NCBI GenBank assembly: GCA_001701225.1
Contig: DAAQ01000003.1
Coordinates: forward strand, 14,251-78,250
Origin: Bacteroidales bacterium H5
GTDB lineage: Bacteria > Bacteroidota > Bacteroidia > Bacteroidales > Muribaculaceae
Direction of reading: 5' to 3'
Length of the DNA: 64,000 nucleotides
Below are positions 15,457-25,165 of the stretch, piece by piece. Numbering within the stretch: the first letter of the stretch is position 1; each line of letters begins with the position of its first letter. A program made the position numbers and the translations under genes. Under the pieces are notes generated by a model. That model searched no databases. It saw only the letters and a list, made by a program, of their open reading frames with translations, and was not told the origin of the DNA.

Positions 15457-18400
15457 TTATCGCACCATGAGCTTGAAGCTTTGTCCGCTGATACGGACGA
15501 TATAGAGACCGCCCGTAAGGTCAGTGAAGCGTGTCTCGCCCGAGGCATCGGTCATTGACTCGCGCACTAGGGTGCCGTCAATGCCATAGAGGATGCACTG
15601 TGTGGCCGGTGTGGACGAGGCTATGATGGTATTGCCCTCGACACGTGCGTCCGCACTGATACCCTCGATTTCGGTCAGGCCGCTCTCGGTGATGTCGAGC
15701 AGATTGGTGTATAGGAGCAGACCGGGGAACAGTTCGTTTGTCATCACGCACATCACTCCACTTTGGGTTTTAAGGAATGTGGTGATTCCGTCCTCGATGG
15801 TATAGTCTTCGCCCTCGGTGAGAAGTGTGCCTGTGAGGTTCCCTTCCTCGTCATATTCCGGCACTCCCTCATACCATGCATATGAGGTGGCGATGCCGTT
15901 GACCACAGCCTGCGAGCTCAGGTCTACACGGCTTCCGGCCGGATTCACCTCGAGAGGCGCCTGATTGCGGTAATTGTAGATATACCAGTTGTCATTGACC
16001 GCAGGGAGGGTGGTGAAATCAAACCTGTTGCCGTCGATAAACACGACGTTGAGCTGATTGAGGCCGCTGAGGTCGATTGAGGCAAGCCGGTTGTTGCTGA
16101 GCCATAGCTGGTTTGCCGCCGGAGTGCCTGACAGGTCGATGGAAGTCAGCATATTGCTCTGAAGGCCGAGATCCCAAAGCAGGGGATTCGCGAGACGCAC
16201 CTCTGTGAGGGCACATTCGCCGGCATAGACACCCTCGAGGCTCTTCAGCGATGTTATATCGAGTGTGCCGAGCGGATTCTTGCCCACGGCAAGGAGACGG
16301 AGATTAGGGTATCTGTCGATGGGTATTGTGGTGAGGTTGTTACCGTCGAGCGTGAGCTCTGACAATGATGGCACCTCGGGATAGATGATGTCCCCGTCGT
16401 CAAGTCCTGCACCGCTGATCGACAAGGCCTTGAGTTCGGTGAGACCTGACGCGTCGATAGAAGACAGGGGGAACCCGTTGAGGCTGAACACCGTCACACC
16501 GCAGTCTGTGTCGTATGCATAGCACTTCACCTCGGTTCCGGCCTTGACAGTGGCAGGATATTCCGTGTAGGTATTCTTGAGAATATATTGCATGAGGTTT
16601 CCGTCGCCATTCCAGTCTACATATACTGTGGTTCCGTTGGTGCGTCCTGTCATTGTGAGATAGCCGTCAGCATCAAACGAGGGCATGAATGATGCGAAGA
16701 CTTGTGTGGGCATTTCCGCAGGCTTTATGTTAGTGGTGACGTATGCGTTATCGCCACTGAAATCGGGGAAGAGAGGGTGGCTCATGCGGCAGTAGACCTC
16801 GCCGAGTTCCGGGTCAAGGAATTTGAAACGGCCATCGGTACCACTGACCTCAGAGCTGTCAAGTGCACGTCCGTCAGATACAAGCACCCATTCGAATGAT
16901 GTGGTCATGCCGTCGATGTCAAGAAGCTGCTCTGACAGGTTGACGGTAGGTGCCGTGGCCGGTAGCTGGATAGGGGTCTGGGGAGCGTATCTGAGATTAG
17001 CGATTCCGGCAAGAGGATAGAGTGCCGGGATGGTGAAGAGGTTGGCTGTCACATCGAGGTTGGCAAGCGGGGTGTAGCTGGCCACCGGGAGTGATGTCAG
17101 CAGGCATCCCGAAGCGTCGAGTGTCACCAGTGCCTCACAGTCCTCCAGGTCTATGGCCGTGAGGGGATTGCGGGCAAGTACAAGTGTCTCCAGCCTCGAA
17201 GCGCGGTCGAGTGCGATCTCGCTGAGACTGTTGTCCGATAGGTCGAGCGACAGAAGCGCCGAGAGGTCGTTGAGCACAAATGACGTTATGCGGTTGTCCG
17301 AAGCATCGACATGTGTGAGGACATTCTTGCCATAATCGCCGTTGGCACCCGAAAGATCGAGGACAGAGAGGGAGTTGTCTGACAGATCGAGGTTTGTCAG
17401 GCAGCGGTTCCATTTCAGGTCGATGCGTGGCAGCTCACATCCGGTGATACGCAGGTCCGAGAGCGAACGCGATGAAGAGAAATCGGCCGAGAGCATCCTT
17501 ACGCCGTCGATGCTGAATGCGGTCATGTCAGATCCCTCCGGCACATAGACGGTCACGGTCGAGCCTGTACGGCGCCCGGTTACGTTGGCCTCGGTGGGTA
17601 ATGCCGAGCATGCTGTGGTAAAGCTGACGGGATTGCCGTCACCGAAATCGACACTGAATGAGCGGGGACTCTCCGGGGTGGCTCCTCCGAGGCCGATGTT
17701 CATGGAAATGTCTGTGACAGTCGAGCTGAACCGCATCGAGGCCGCAACATTGTCCCGTCCGTATTCCGATGCCGGTTTCACCATGAATTTCCGTGTCGTC
17801 ATGGGATATTCCTGCAGCTCCGAGTTGGCAAATACCACCATGACGCTGTCGGCATATGCTGCGTTGAGCGTAACCTTGCCATTGTCCCATGAGTAGTATG
17901 ACGGGTCGAGAGGCATTGGGTCGCGTGGATATTCCTCGCTTATATAATAGAGGAATCCCATCGTCTCGGTTCCCGGGCGGAGCACTTTGTCCGAGAAATC
18001 GAGCACTGTCCCCTCGGGATAGCTGCGTTCTACCTGAAGAGGCTCCTGGGTATAGTAGTACTCGATGAAAGTTTCGCGAGGCGAGGGGAGGGTGGCAAAA
18101 TCCATAAGATTGTTGCCGACGTCCAGGGTCTGCAGATTGGGGTTGTTCGAGATGTCGATATGGGTAAGCAGGTTGTTGGCACAGTTGAGCGAGAGGAGCT
18201 TGGGATTCTGTGACACGTCGAGCTCGGTGAACGAGTTGTAGTTGCAGTGCAGACGCTGCAGCTCGGGATTGTGTGTCACATCGAGACTCGTCATGCGGTA
18301 ATTATGGCTCGAGGCCCCCGCATGTCCGCAATACAACTCGGTGAGATATGGATTCTGCGATACGTCGAGGCTTGTCACCGGTGTGTCGGATACGTTGAGT

Positions 18401-19134
18401 ATGAGTAGTTTGGGGTTGTGGGTCACGTCGACAGAGCTCACCTGTGTCACGTCTATCGAGAGGCGCATCAGCTCGGGGCATCCGGCTGGATTGACCGAGG
18501 TGAGTGTGGGACAGCTCCACGCCTCGAACGATACCAGCGCGGGATAGTCGGACATATTGAACGCCGGATTCAGGTGGTTTATGATGCTCATCTCGAGTAT
18601 GGTCAGCTCGGGTTTCGGCCCTCCTACCGTGAGCTGTCCCTCGTCAAAGGGGTTGTCGGTCAGATATATGGCCTGAAGCCTGTCCATGTGCGTCAGGTCA
18701 AGGTCCTCTATGAGGTTGTGTTTGAGGTTAAGTATCTCGACCTCGGTGAGTTCCGGGAAACTGAGTGAGGTGATATAGCAACCCTCGAGGTCAATGTAGT
18801 CTATGAGCGCGGGGTCTCCGTACACCTTCACCTCGCCGGCCTCTCCTACCGAACATGGTATACGTGTGCTCACTATGGCCTGGCTCTCCGGGTCAAATAC
18901 GGCCTGTCCGACGGTATAGTATTCGATGCCATACCCGGTATCGACTCCGAGCTGTGTCTCCTGTGTGGCACCGAAGCCGATGGTGAATGAGTTCTGGTCT
19001 GCCGCAAGGTCATAGAGCGTGGTGTGGAATGTCAGTATCGGTGCGTTGTCACCGTCCTGTGCCGAAGCACATACTCCACCCGCGGCCAGCATGCTCCATG
19101 CCATCATGGCGGCAATTGTCTGATGTGGTCTCAT
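15457..19134 (-). CDS. Large secreted leucine-rich-repeat protein with C-terminal sorting domain
   Basis: A 1225-residue exported protein with a signal peptide ending near ASAQ. Much of it is built from roughly 21-residue repeats of the form LDVTHNPELQRLHCNYN, in at least three blocks: an early block, a middle block near LSDLRITGCELPRIDL, and a late block near LSELTLDGNNL. The blocks are separated by beta-rich linkers. The C-terminus (LYGIDGTLVRESM ... GLYIVRISGQSFKLMV) is a type IX secretion-type sorting domain. It is probably a surface protein binding a partner protein or glycan. The gene is followed by a strong terminator; no clear promoter was found upstream. Confidence 0.82.
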   Translation of the reverse strand: MRPHQTIAAMMAWSMLAAGGVCASAQDGDNAPILTFHTTLYDLAADQNSFTIGFGATQETQLGVDTGYGIEYYTVGQAVFDPESQAIVSTRIPCSVGEAGEVKVYGDPALIDYIDLEGCYITSLSFPELTEVEILNLKHNLIEDLDLTHMDRLQAIYLTDNPFDEGQLTVGGPKPELTILEMSIINHLNPAFNMSDYPALVSFEAWSCPTLTSVNPAGCPELMRLSIDVTQVSSVDVTHNPKLLILNVSDTPVTSLDVSQNPYLTELYCGHAGASSHNYRMTSLDVTHNPELQRLHCNYNSFTELDVSQNPKLLSLNCANNLLTHIDISNNPNLQTLDVGNNLMDFATLPSPRETFIEYYYTQEPLQVERSYPEGTVLDFSDKVLRPGTETMGFLYYISEEYPRDPMPLDPSYYSWDNGKVTLNAAYADSVMVVFANSELQEYPMTTRKFMVKPASEYGRDNVAASMRFSSTVTDISMNIGLGGATPESPRSFSVDFGDGNPVSFTTACSALPTEANVTGRRTGSTVTVYVPEGSDMTAFSIDGVRMLSADFSSSRSLSDLRITGCELPRIDLKWNRCLTNLDLSDNSLSVLDLSGANGDYGKNVLTHVDASDNRITSFVLNDLSALLSLDLSDNSLSEIALDRASRLETLVLARNPLTAIDLEDCEALVTLDASGCLLTSLPVASYTPLANLDVTANLFTIPALYPLAGIANLRYAPQTPIQLPATAPTVNLSEQLLDIDGMTTSFEWVLVSDGRALDSSEVSGTDGRFKFLDPELGEVYCRMSHPLFPDFSGDNAYVTTNIKPAEMPTQVFASFMPSFDADGYLTMTGRTNGTTVYVDWNGDGNLMQYILKNTYTEYPATVKAGTEVKCYAYDTDCGVTVFSLNGFPLSSIDASGLTELKALSISGAGLDDGDIIYPEVPSLSELTLDGNNLTTIPIDRYPNLRLLAVGKNPLGTLDITSLKSLEGVYAGECALTEVRLANPLLWDLGLQSNMLTSIDLSGTPAANQLWLSNNRLASIDLSGLNQLNVVFIDGNRFDFTTLPAVNDNWYIYNYRNQAPLEVNPAGSRVDLSSQAVVNGIATSYAWYEGVPEYDEEGNLTGTLLTEGEDYTIEDGITTFLKTQSGVMCVMTNELFPGLLLYTNLLDITESGLTEIEGISADARVEGNTIIASSTPATQCILYGIDGTLVRESMTDASGETRFTDLTGGLYIVRISGQSFKLMVR

Positions 19135-19162
19135 AAGATGTTCATATGTTTGTTCTGTGTTC

Positions 19163-19212
19163 AGAAAAAAAGCATACTCGCTCTCCCTGCTGTGATGGGC
19201 CGGGAGAGCGGG
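19163..19212 (-). terminator. Terminator of the secreted beta-rich protein gene
   Basis: Arms cgctctccc (19179-19187) and gggagagcg (19202-19210), followed leftward by GAGTATGCTTTTTTT. It separates the 713-residue protein gene from the leucine-rich-repeat gene. Confidence 0.8.
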
Positions 19213-19234
19213 ATGCCTGTCTATGGAATGGAAA

Positions 19235-21376
19235 TTATCTGTTGATGACTACCTTTTTGCCGCCGATGATATAGAGTCCGGCGGGGAGATCGGATATGCG
19301 GTCGGGTGTCGCATCTCTGACGATGAGGATGCCCTGCAGGTTATAGACGTCGACAGTGGTATCTCTGCCGATGACTGGCGCTGTGATGCCCGAGCTTCCG
19401 TCCGCGATGGCTATATGGGTGTCAGCCTTGACAATGACGGTATATCTGCCATCCTCTCCGGGCTGGATTTCCTGATTGTCGACCTTGACCGAGAGGAGGC
19501 TTTCGGCTACAGTCGGGGCAATTGTAATCTCTGTCCCGGGAAGCACTGCGACCGGATCGATGGTGTTCACTACAGGTGTGAGACGGTCTGCCACGATATA
19601 GGGTACAGTCTCGGGCGCAATCTCAAATGTGACATTGAGCAGGGTCTGCTCGCTCTGGAACACCTTGATGACGGGATATTCAGGCAACTGGCTGAGAGCG
19701 GGATATGAGCCATACTCATTCTCAACTGTCTCATTGTTGAGGTAGACGACAGGTGTAGGATAGAAGCCAAGGCCGAAGGGACAGTCAGAGTCTGCGTATG
19801 TGAACTCTGTATAGCCGGCCACGGGAGTATAGTCTTTCTGCTGGTCGGAATATTGGCCGAGAGAGAGGTAGGTGTACTGCCATTCGGCATCTTCGAGATA
19901 GAGCACGGCCTTCTTGTCGCGGACGAATGGAGCCGACTGGACGTCAATGACCATACCGTCGCCTGTGATGTATAGAGGTGGATATGCCTCCTCGCCGTTG
20001 AGCGTCACACCGAGTATCTGATATCCGTCTTTGGCCTTGATGCTGAGATAAGGATTGGATTTCGGAATCTCGAGAGTGTTCTCAGTACCTGTGAGCGTGA
20101 AGGTGTTGTCGGGAGTCTGCGTCCAGCCTACGTAGGCGGTTATCTGCTCGGGGTCGTTGCATCGCAAGGTGATGGTGAAGGGCATTATCTTTTCGGCAGT
20201 GACCACATAGCTGTATCCCCCTTCCTCTGTGATAAGGGTCGAGTATGAGTCGTATGCCGACACTGTATGGCCATTCTCGCTGAGCTCGACATTGAAATTG
20301 TCGGTGTTGAGGTAGAGCGCGAGACGCTGCCCAAGCTTTGCTGTGAAACCGGGATTGCGCCATGTGTCTCCGGGCACTGTCTCGCCGTCGAGTGTGAGAC
20401 GTGTTATGGCGCCCTCGGTGCCTTCGTTGGCGAATGTCACACTCACGGGCACCTCGATTTCAGGATACTCGGTATAGATCTTGATGGTGCTTCCGCTCTG
20501 GGTCGGGGTGACGCGGAATGTTGAGCCCTGGCTTGGCACGCTTACGCCGTCAAGCTCGACCTTATAGAGCGATGAGTTGTAATCAGCACTCATCACGCTT
20601 AGCGGAATCTCGGTCGAAGGGTTGTAACGCACCTCTGTCGGCTCTGTTGCCGACAGAGGTATGTTGTCATACGAATTGTTGCGGCGCAGGGTCACCTTGG
20701 CAGGGTCACCGACAACCTCTACAAGCACGAAATCAGTGCGCGAGGCGTTGATGTCGTATGCCTCGACAGTGATTGTGTTCATGCCGGGGTTGAGCGAGTA
20801 GTGTGACAGCGTGTATGATGTCACGCCACCCGAATACAGCATCTCGGCGCCGCTCTCACTCTTTACAGAGGCAAGTGCATAGCCGTCGAGAGCGTTGATG
20901 ACCGTACTGCCATAGTCCTGTATGGGAGTGATTTCCCACTTTCCGTCGCTGTTCTTGTCAGCGCCATACATGGTGTTGTCGCTCACGAGATACACCTGAG
21001 CCGGGTCACCGACGACTGTGAGTCCCTTGGGCTGCTTGACATCGGTGGTCAGTGACACGACACCTCCGTCGGGGAGCGCGTCATAGTCGAGATAGGTGCC
21101 GTCGACAACACCGCTGATGAGATTTGTGCCACTGTCAGTCGTCGCACCCGTAAGCACGAAGCCGCTGTTTACGCCGACAGACACACCCGAATAGGACGGG
21201 AGGTTGAGGGTAGCCGAGTTGTTGGCATCCCATGCCACAGGATTGTAGTTGTTGGGGTCGCGCACGAAAGCCGCCTCAGGATTGTCGATGGTAAACGTCA
21301 CCGTCTTCTGGGCTGTCGCCGTCAGCGAGACAAGGCTCACCATCAACAAAGTCAGGATTGAGTAAAACTTTGTCAT
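19235..21376 (-). CDS. Secreted beta-rich protein with type IX-like sorting domain, unknown function
   Basis: A 713-residue exported protein with signal peptide (LTLLMVSLVSLTATAQ). The body looks like a string of beta-sandwich units: recurring phrases such as GDPAQVYLVSDNTMYG and GDPAKVTLRRNNSYDN begin similar segments. The C-terminus (VDVYNLQGILIV ... LPAGLYIIGGKKVVI) is the usual secretion and anchoring signal of Bacteroidota. I do not recognise a catalytic domain. The promoter at 21416-21445 has the full consensus and the gene ends in its own terminator, so it is a single-gene unit. Confidence 0.78.
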   Translation of the reverse strand: MTKFYSILTLLMVSLVSLTATAQKTVTFTIDNPEAAFVRDPNNYNPVAWDANNSATLNLPSYSGVSVGVNSGFVLTGATTDSGTNLISGVVDGTYLDYDALPDGGVVSLTTDVKQPKGLTVVGDPAQVYLVSDNTMYGADKNSDGKWEITPIQDYGSTVINALDGYALASVKSESGAEMLYSGGVTSYTLSHYSLNPGMNTITVEAYDINASRTDFVLVEVVGDPAKVTLRRNNSYDNIPLSATEPTEVRYNPSTEIPLSVMSADYNSSLYKVELDGVSVPSQGSTFRVTPTQSGSTIKIYTEYPEIEVPVSVTFANEGTEGAITRLTLDGETVPGDTWRNPGFTAKLGQRLALYLNTDNFNVELSENGHTVSAYDSYSTLITEEGGYSYVVTAEKIMPFTITLRCNDPEQITAYVGWTQTPDNTFTLTGTENTLEIPKSNPYLSIKAKDGYQILGVTLNGEEAYPPLYITGDGMVIDVQSAPFVRDKKAVLYLEDAEWQYTYLSLGQYSDQQKDYTPVAGYTEFTYADSDCPFGLGFYPTPVVYLNNETVENEYGSYPALSQLPEYPVIKVFQSEQTLLNVTFEIAPETVPYIVADRLTPVVNTIDPVAVLPGTEITIAPTVAESLLSVKVDNQEIQPGEDGRYTVIVKADTHIAIADGSSGITAPVIGRDTTVDVYNLQGILIVRDATPDRISDLPAGLYIIGGKKVVINR

Positions 21377-21415
21377 TTAAAACTATTTTTAGTTACTATA
21401 TTTAACATTCTGCTG

Positions 21416-21445
21416 CAAAATTATGAAAAATAATTAACGCGGCAA
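21416..21445 (-). promoter_or_regulatory. Promoter of the 713-residue secreted protein gene
   Basis: Read leftward it has TTG (21443-21445), a 19-base spacer, then TAATTTTG (21416-21423). Confidence 0.75.
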
Positions 21446-21515
21446 TAAATTTTTCGGTTTTTATGGTAAAAAATTCTGTAAAATCTTTGAGAGGGGAGCT
21501 ATATAACTCTTTCTT

Positions 21516-21568
21516 CATACAAACAGAATCGGCCATCTTGTCATAAGATGGCCGATTCTGTTTGTATG
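21516..21568. terminator. 24-bp perfect hairpin ending the tubulin-like cluster
   Basis: The arms 21516-21539 and 21545-21568 are perfect 24-base inverted copies around a 5-base loop (gtcat). It lies 12 bases after the stop of the last gene of the cluster. Neither side has a proper T run, so it may act as an RNA-protecting 3' end as much as a terminator. Confidence 0.75.
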
Positions 21569-21580
21569 ATATGGATTAGG

Positions 21581-22024
21581 TCAGTCGATTGAGCCGCGCA
21601 TTTTCAAGACCCTGAGGAGGTTGAAATTGTTAAGCTCAACTATATAGTGGTAGACCTCTTTGTTAGAAGGCGAGTTTTCGAGCTGTACATCCTTGAAATA
21701 TGACACGAATGTCTTGGTCTTGGGATTTACGAGCGATCTCGCGAACGCATCATTCGGGTTGGCGACCAAAGGGGCTCCGTCATTGTAGTTCTCCACTCCG
21801 TCAAAGAGAATGGCGTTCAGCACCTCCCTGCATGCCAGGTCTTCGGGCTTGAGTTTAGCTTTGCCATCGACCGTCACTATCTCAGTGGTCTTTACAGGTG
21901 TCGAGACTGCGAAAATACGGGTGTTTCCATTGACACCGGTGCTCTCCAGATAGGTGACATCGGGTTTCTGGGCCGATACGGCAACGCCGATACAAGCGAC
22001 GATAAACGAAAGCAATAATCTCAT
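21581..22024 (-). CDS. Exported protein of the tubulin-like cluster, unknown function
   Basis: A 147-residue protein with signal peptide MRLLLSFIVACIGVAVSAQ. The mature part contains a conserved-looking EDLACREVLNAILFDGVENY and ends in NLLRVLKMRGSID. It lies 10 bases after the 552-residue protein gene and is the last member of the leftward cluster, followed by a 24-bp hairpin. I do not recognise the family. Its position suggests an envelope component of the same system. Confidence 0.7.
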   Translation of the reverse strand: MRLLLSFIVACIGVAVSAQKPDVTYLESTGVNGNTRIFAVSTPVKTTEIVTVDGKAKLKPEDLACREVLNAILFDGVENYNDGAPLVANPNDAFARSLVNPKTKTFVSYFKDVQLENSPSNKEVYHYIVELNNFNLLRVLKMRGSID

Positions 22025-22034
22025 GCCGCCCTGC

Positions 22035-23693
22035 TTAGTTATTGCGGTTCAGGAAATTCAGGCCCTTGTCGAGGAAATCGTAGCTTGCCTTAGAGATGAG
22101 GACGATGTTTGTGTTCTCGTCTGAGTTTTGCAGCAGCTCGAACAGCTTCTCGTCGCCGTTATTTTTGCCCTTGACCTTGAGGATAGCCTCGTTTGCGGTG
22201 AGACCATCCTTCTCTACCTTGCCTTCTCCAAGAAGGAAGCGTGAATCAGCACCACCCTCGGCACGCTGCTCGAAGATGTCGAAGGTCATACCCTTCTTCA
22301 GGCCCATGTCTGTGCCTTGGTCGATACGTACTTTCTTGACGGATTTCTTCTTCTCGTTAACCTCTTCCTGGACGATGATGGATGCTGCGACGGGGAAGAG
22401 ATCCTCGCTGAACTTCTGCACACGGTTGTCCATCAGACCGAGGGCATCCAGGTTGGCTTTGGCCTGGCTCTCTGTCGAGCTGCCAAGTCCGTGCATTGAT
22501 TTCATGTCGATCCAGCGGTCGTTGACGACATCGTATCCGGCAAGTGTGTAGAGGATTTCAGACTTGTAGGTTGTCTTGCCTTCCTTGTCCTTCTCGGTCG
22601 ATGTGAACAGTTTGTCAATGGTTATCTCGATGAGGCCGTCGACACTGTTGCGGGCTGATTCCACGTTAGGGAAGAGTGTGGTCACGAGATTGATGGTAGG
22701 CACATTGGCCATGCCGGTGACGACAGCCGTCTGGAATGCCTCGGTGTGCTGGGCGAACTTATTGTCGTTTACCGCGATAGGGAGGAATCCGACCCTTGGT
22801 TTGGTTGTGCGGTAGAACGGGTCGAGATAGTGGGGGCGTCCCTCGTTGGTGAACATCTTGTCGAGGCCCTGGAAATTGCTGTGGAGGAAACCGCTTCTCG
22901 AGCGCGATGTCGCTTCGATCGTATATGTGCCGTCGACATTCTGGATAAGCTGCGAGATGATCTTGTTGTCTTCCTTCTTGCCGTTGATCGAGAGGATCGA
23001 CTCGAACTCGTTCAGCACCTGCTCGCACTTTGCTACACCTATCGGCTCCCTCTGGTCGCCTGTGACCTTGAAGAGCTCGAAAGCCTGGTTCTTGCGTGTG
23101 CCGTCTTTCGACCCGAGGTCAACGCGCACGGTCTTGACGATGTTTTTCTTGTCGGTCTGTTCGGGCTGGGTCACCTCGCCGGTGATGCTGAATGCATCGT
23201 CGGTCATGTCGGTCATGTCATAGTCGAAATTGTTGGTGGCATTGAACAGGGCTACCGATTTGTCCTTGTTGGTCGCCTTGGGGAGAAGGGTTGTCTTGAA
23301 CACCTCATCGCCGAGCATGGCGCGCTGTATGATGATTTTTGTCTTGAGGGCTCCCTCCCAGTCGGGATCCCTTTTCTGCGAGCTTACTACGCCGAGGAGG
23401 TTGCCGAGTGTGCCGGCTTCGGTGATCGGTGTCTCTTCGAGGACGATAGTCATGATGTAGTCATACTTGGATGCGTCGGACGACCCGGGGATAATCTTGC
23501 CGGCGCCAGATGAGGCGGCGATGGTCTTTGCCTTTGTCAGGCCCAGAAGGGCCTTCTTGTAGAGGCGCTTGGCTATCACGGCATCGGCTTTTGCCTCGTT
23601 CTCGAGGGGATTGACGTAGACGGTTTTCACTTCCGCGATTGCCGAGGCGGCTGCCACGAGAGCGCACACAAGGAAAATAAAGATTTTTTTCAT
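22035..23693 (-). CDS. Exported two-repeat protein of the tubulin-like cluster, CsgG/FlgT-like features
   Basis: A 552-residue exported protein. The ATG at 23693 was chosen for its signal peptide (MKKIFIFLVCALVAAASA). It holds two related beta modules. The first runs from VRVDLGSKDGTRKNQAFELF to EFESILSINGKKEDNKI; the second from VRIDQGTDMGLKKGMTFDIF to EAILKVKGKNNGDEKL. This layout resembles the C-terminal domain of flagellar protein FlgT and domains near CsgG. The N-terminal part (VYVNPLENEAKADAVIAKRL) could be the nucleotide-like fold seen in that group. It probably acts in the periplasm; function unknown. The 269 bases upstream carry no gene or consensus promoter I could see. Confidence 0.7.
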   Translation of the reverse strand: MKKIFIFLVCALVAAASAIAEVKTVYVNPLENEAKADAVIAKRLYKKALLGLTKAKTIAASSGAGKIIPGSSDASKYDYIMTIVLEETPITEAGTLGNLLGVVSSQKRDPDWEGALKTKIIIQRAMLGDEVFKTTLLPKATNKDKSVALFNATNNFDYDMTDMTDDAFSITGEVTQPEQTDKKNIVKTVRVDLGSKDGTRKNQAFELFKVTGDQREPIGVAKCEQVLNEFESILSINGKKEDNKIISQLIQNVDGTYTIEATSRSRSGFLHSNFQGLDKMFTNEGRPHYLDPFYRTTKPRVGFLPIAVNDNKFAQHTEAFQTAVVTGMANVPTINLVTTLFPNVESARNSVDGLIEITIDKLFTSTEKDKEGKTTYKSEILYTLAGYDVVNDRWIDMKSMHGLGSSTESQAKANLDALGLMDNRVQKFSEDLFPVAASIIVQEEVNEKKKSVKKVRIDQGTDMGLKKGMTFDIFEQRAEGGADSRFLLGEGKVEKDGLTANEAILKVKGKNNGDEKLFELLQNSDENTNIVLISKASYDFLDKGLNFLNRNN

Positions 23694-23962
23694 TGTATTG
23701 ATTGGGTTAGAAGATATTGTTTGACTGTTTTGCGGATAAAGCGCTGCAGGCTTCATCCTGCATGTCGTTTTTTTGAAACTCTGTCTTTCTCTTTTTCAGA
23801 GGCCGGGCGGATTGGAGTTTCGTGCCACCGCGCAGGCTGTGAGGTGTCCTTGATTTGCACCCTACCACGGTTGGAGAGGGCACGGACAGGGGTGGGGAAT
23901 GAACCCGGAAATCATTGTCCGATACGGTTGGTGTTTCTGTGAGTGTTTATTCTATCTGATGG

Positions 23963-25135
23963 TTAATTGTCCTGAACGAGCCTGAAGGAGATTTTCGGCG
24001 AGCTCTTGTCAGGCTGTTTGCGCCAGCGGAAAACGTTCATTTTGTAGACAGGGTCGTCGTCACTGTATTCAGAGCCTCCCCTCACCGAGCGCATCACACC
24101 CTCTTCGGGACCCTGCGGGTTTGTAGTGTCGCTGATCGAGTATTTCCCGAACCAGTCCTGACACCACTCCATTGATGTGCCCAGGTCGGACACGCCAAGC
24201 TTATGGCCATGTTGAGACAGGTATTCCCATTCGGCCTCGGTGGGCAGGCGGAATTCCTTGCCTGTCTTGGCATTGAGTGACGAGATGAAGTCCTGAATCT
24301 CGTCATAGCTCACGTCTACCACCTGTCCGGCATTACCCTTGATGCGGCTGTCGGCCTCACCCATCACTTTTTCCCAAAGGTCGACGCTCACAAGCATGCT
24401 TCCGACCGAGAACGGACGCAGGTTGACTTTGTGGACCGGCTTTGTGTAGTAGAACAGGGGACTGCCCATCGAGAACGATGCTGCCTCGACGGGTACCATT
24501 CCATAGCCCACGCCGTCGACCGAGAGCGCCCCGGCCTCAAAGAGATTGATGATGACGTCTAATGTCTGGCCCATGGGGATGTCAATCTGTCTTGACTGCG
24601 GGTCATAGCCGTCGGCCCTGAGCTCTACCTGATGGATACCGGGATCCCCGGTATATGTGAATGGGGTGCCGTCGCTGACCTTGCTGCCGTCGACATAGAT
24701 GTCGGCATGAGGCACGTTGCTGGTGATATGGAGATTCCCCTTGTATTTCTCACTGTCGGGCCTCTGTATCGACATTACATAGGTATTCTTGGCTTTCAGA
24801 GGTTCCGGGAATTTGTAGTGGAGAGGAGTGAAACGTTTTGTCTTTATGGTGACCGATTTCACACCCTCCATGAAATAGACCCAATATTCGTTGTCCTTGA
24901 ATTCCTGTTTGAGTACCCACTTGCTGTCGAATGTGGCATTTGGCTCGACAAGACCGACCCTGACAAGTGCGAACGGAATTGTATCGCCGTCAATGGTTAT
25001 GGGCTGCTGGTCATTGAGGCGATATGCAGTGATGTCTCCGTCCTTGACAGCACATTCTTCTCCGACTGAAAGCTGTGCATATAGACACAGGTGGCTTACT
25101 ATTGAAAGAAAGAGGATAAGCAGGTAGCGTTTCAT
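23963..25135 (-). CDS. PEGA plus SUMF1/FGE-fold exported protein
   Basis: A 390-residue exported protein with signal peptide (LLILFLSIVSHLCLYAQ). A PEGA domain occupies about residues 130-200 (HITSNVPHADIYVDGSKVSD, GIHQVELRADGYDP). The rest is a formylglycine-generating-enzyme fold: SFSMGSPLF, FRLPTEAEWEYLSQHGHKLG, TSMEWCQDWFG and VRGGSEYSDD. The paired catalytic cysteines expected after RGGS are absent, so it is unlikely to make formylglycine and more probably binds or scaffolds. PEGA domains often sit at the envelope and bind protein or peptidoglycan. It lies 30 bases after the upstream gene, within the cluster. Confidence 0.85.
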   Translation of the reverse strand: MKRYLLILFLSIVSHLCLYAQLSVGEECAVKDGDITAYRLNDQQPITIDGDTIPFALVRVGLVEPNATFDSKWVLKQEFKDNEYWVYFMEGVKSVTIKTKRFTPLHYKFPEPLKAKNTYVMSIQRPDSEKYKGNLHITSNVPHADIYVDGSKVSDGTPFTYTGDPGIHQVELRADGYDPQSRQIDIPMGQTLDVIINLFEAGALSVDGVGYGMVPVEAASFSMGSPLFYYTKPVHKVNLRPFSVGSMLVSVDLWEKVMGEADSRIKGNAGQVVDVSYDEIQDFISSLNAKTGKEFRLPTEAEWEYLSQHGHKLGVSDLGTSMEWCQDWFGKYSISDTTNPQGPEEGVMRSVRGGSEYSDDDPVYKMNVFRWRKQPDKSSPKISFRLVQDN

Positions 25136-25165
25136 GTGAAAAGAGTTCTCGGTGTATATTGTTTT

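Noticed and set aside
23694..23962. Possible gene or internal promoter in the 269-base gap of the tubulin-like cluster
   Set aside because: No frame looks protein-like and no TAnnTTTG with a spaced TTG is present on the leftward strand; only a weak gcagg/cctgc hairpin was seen.
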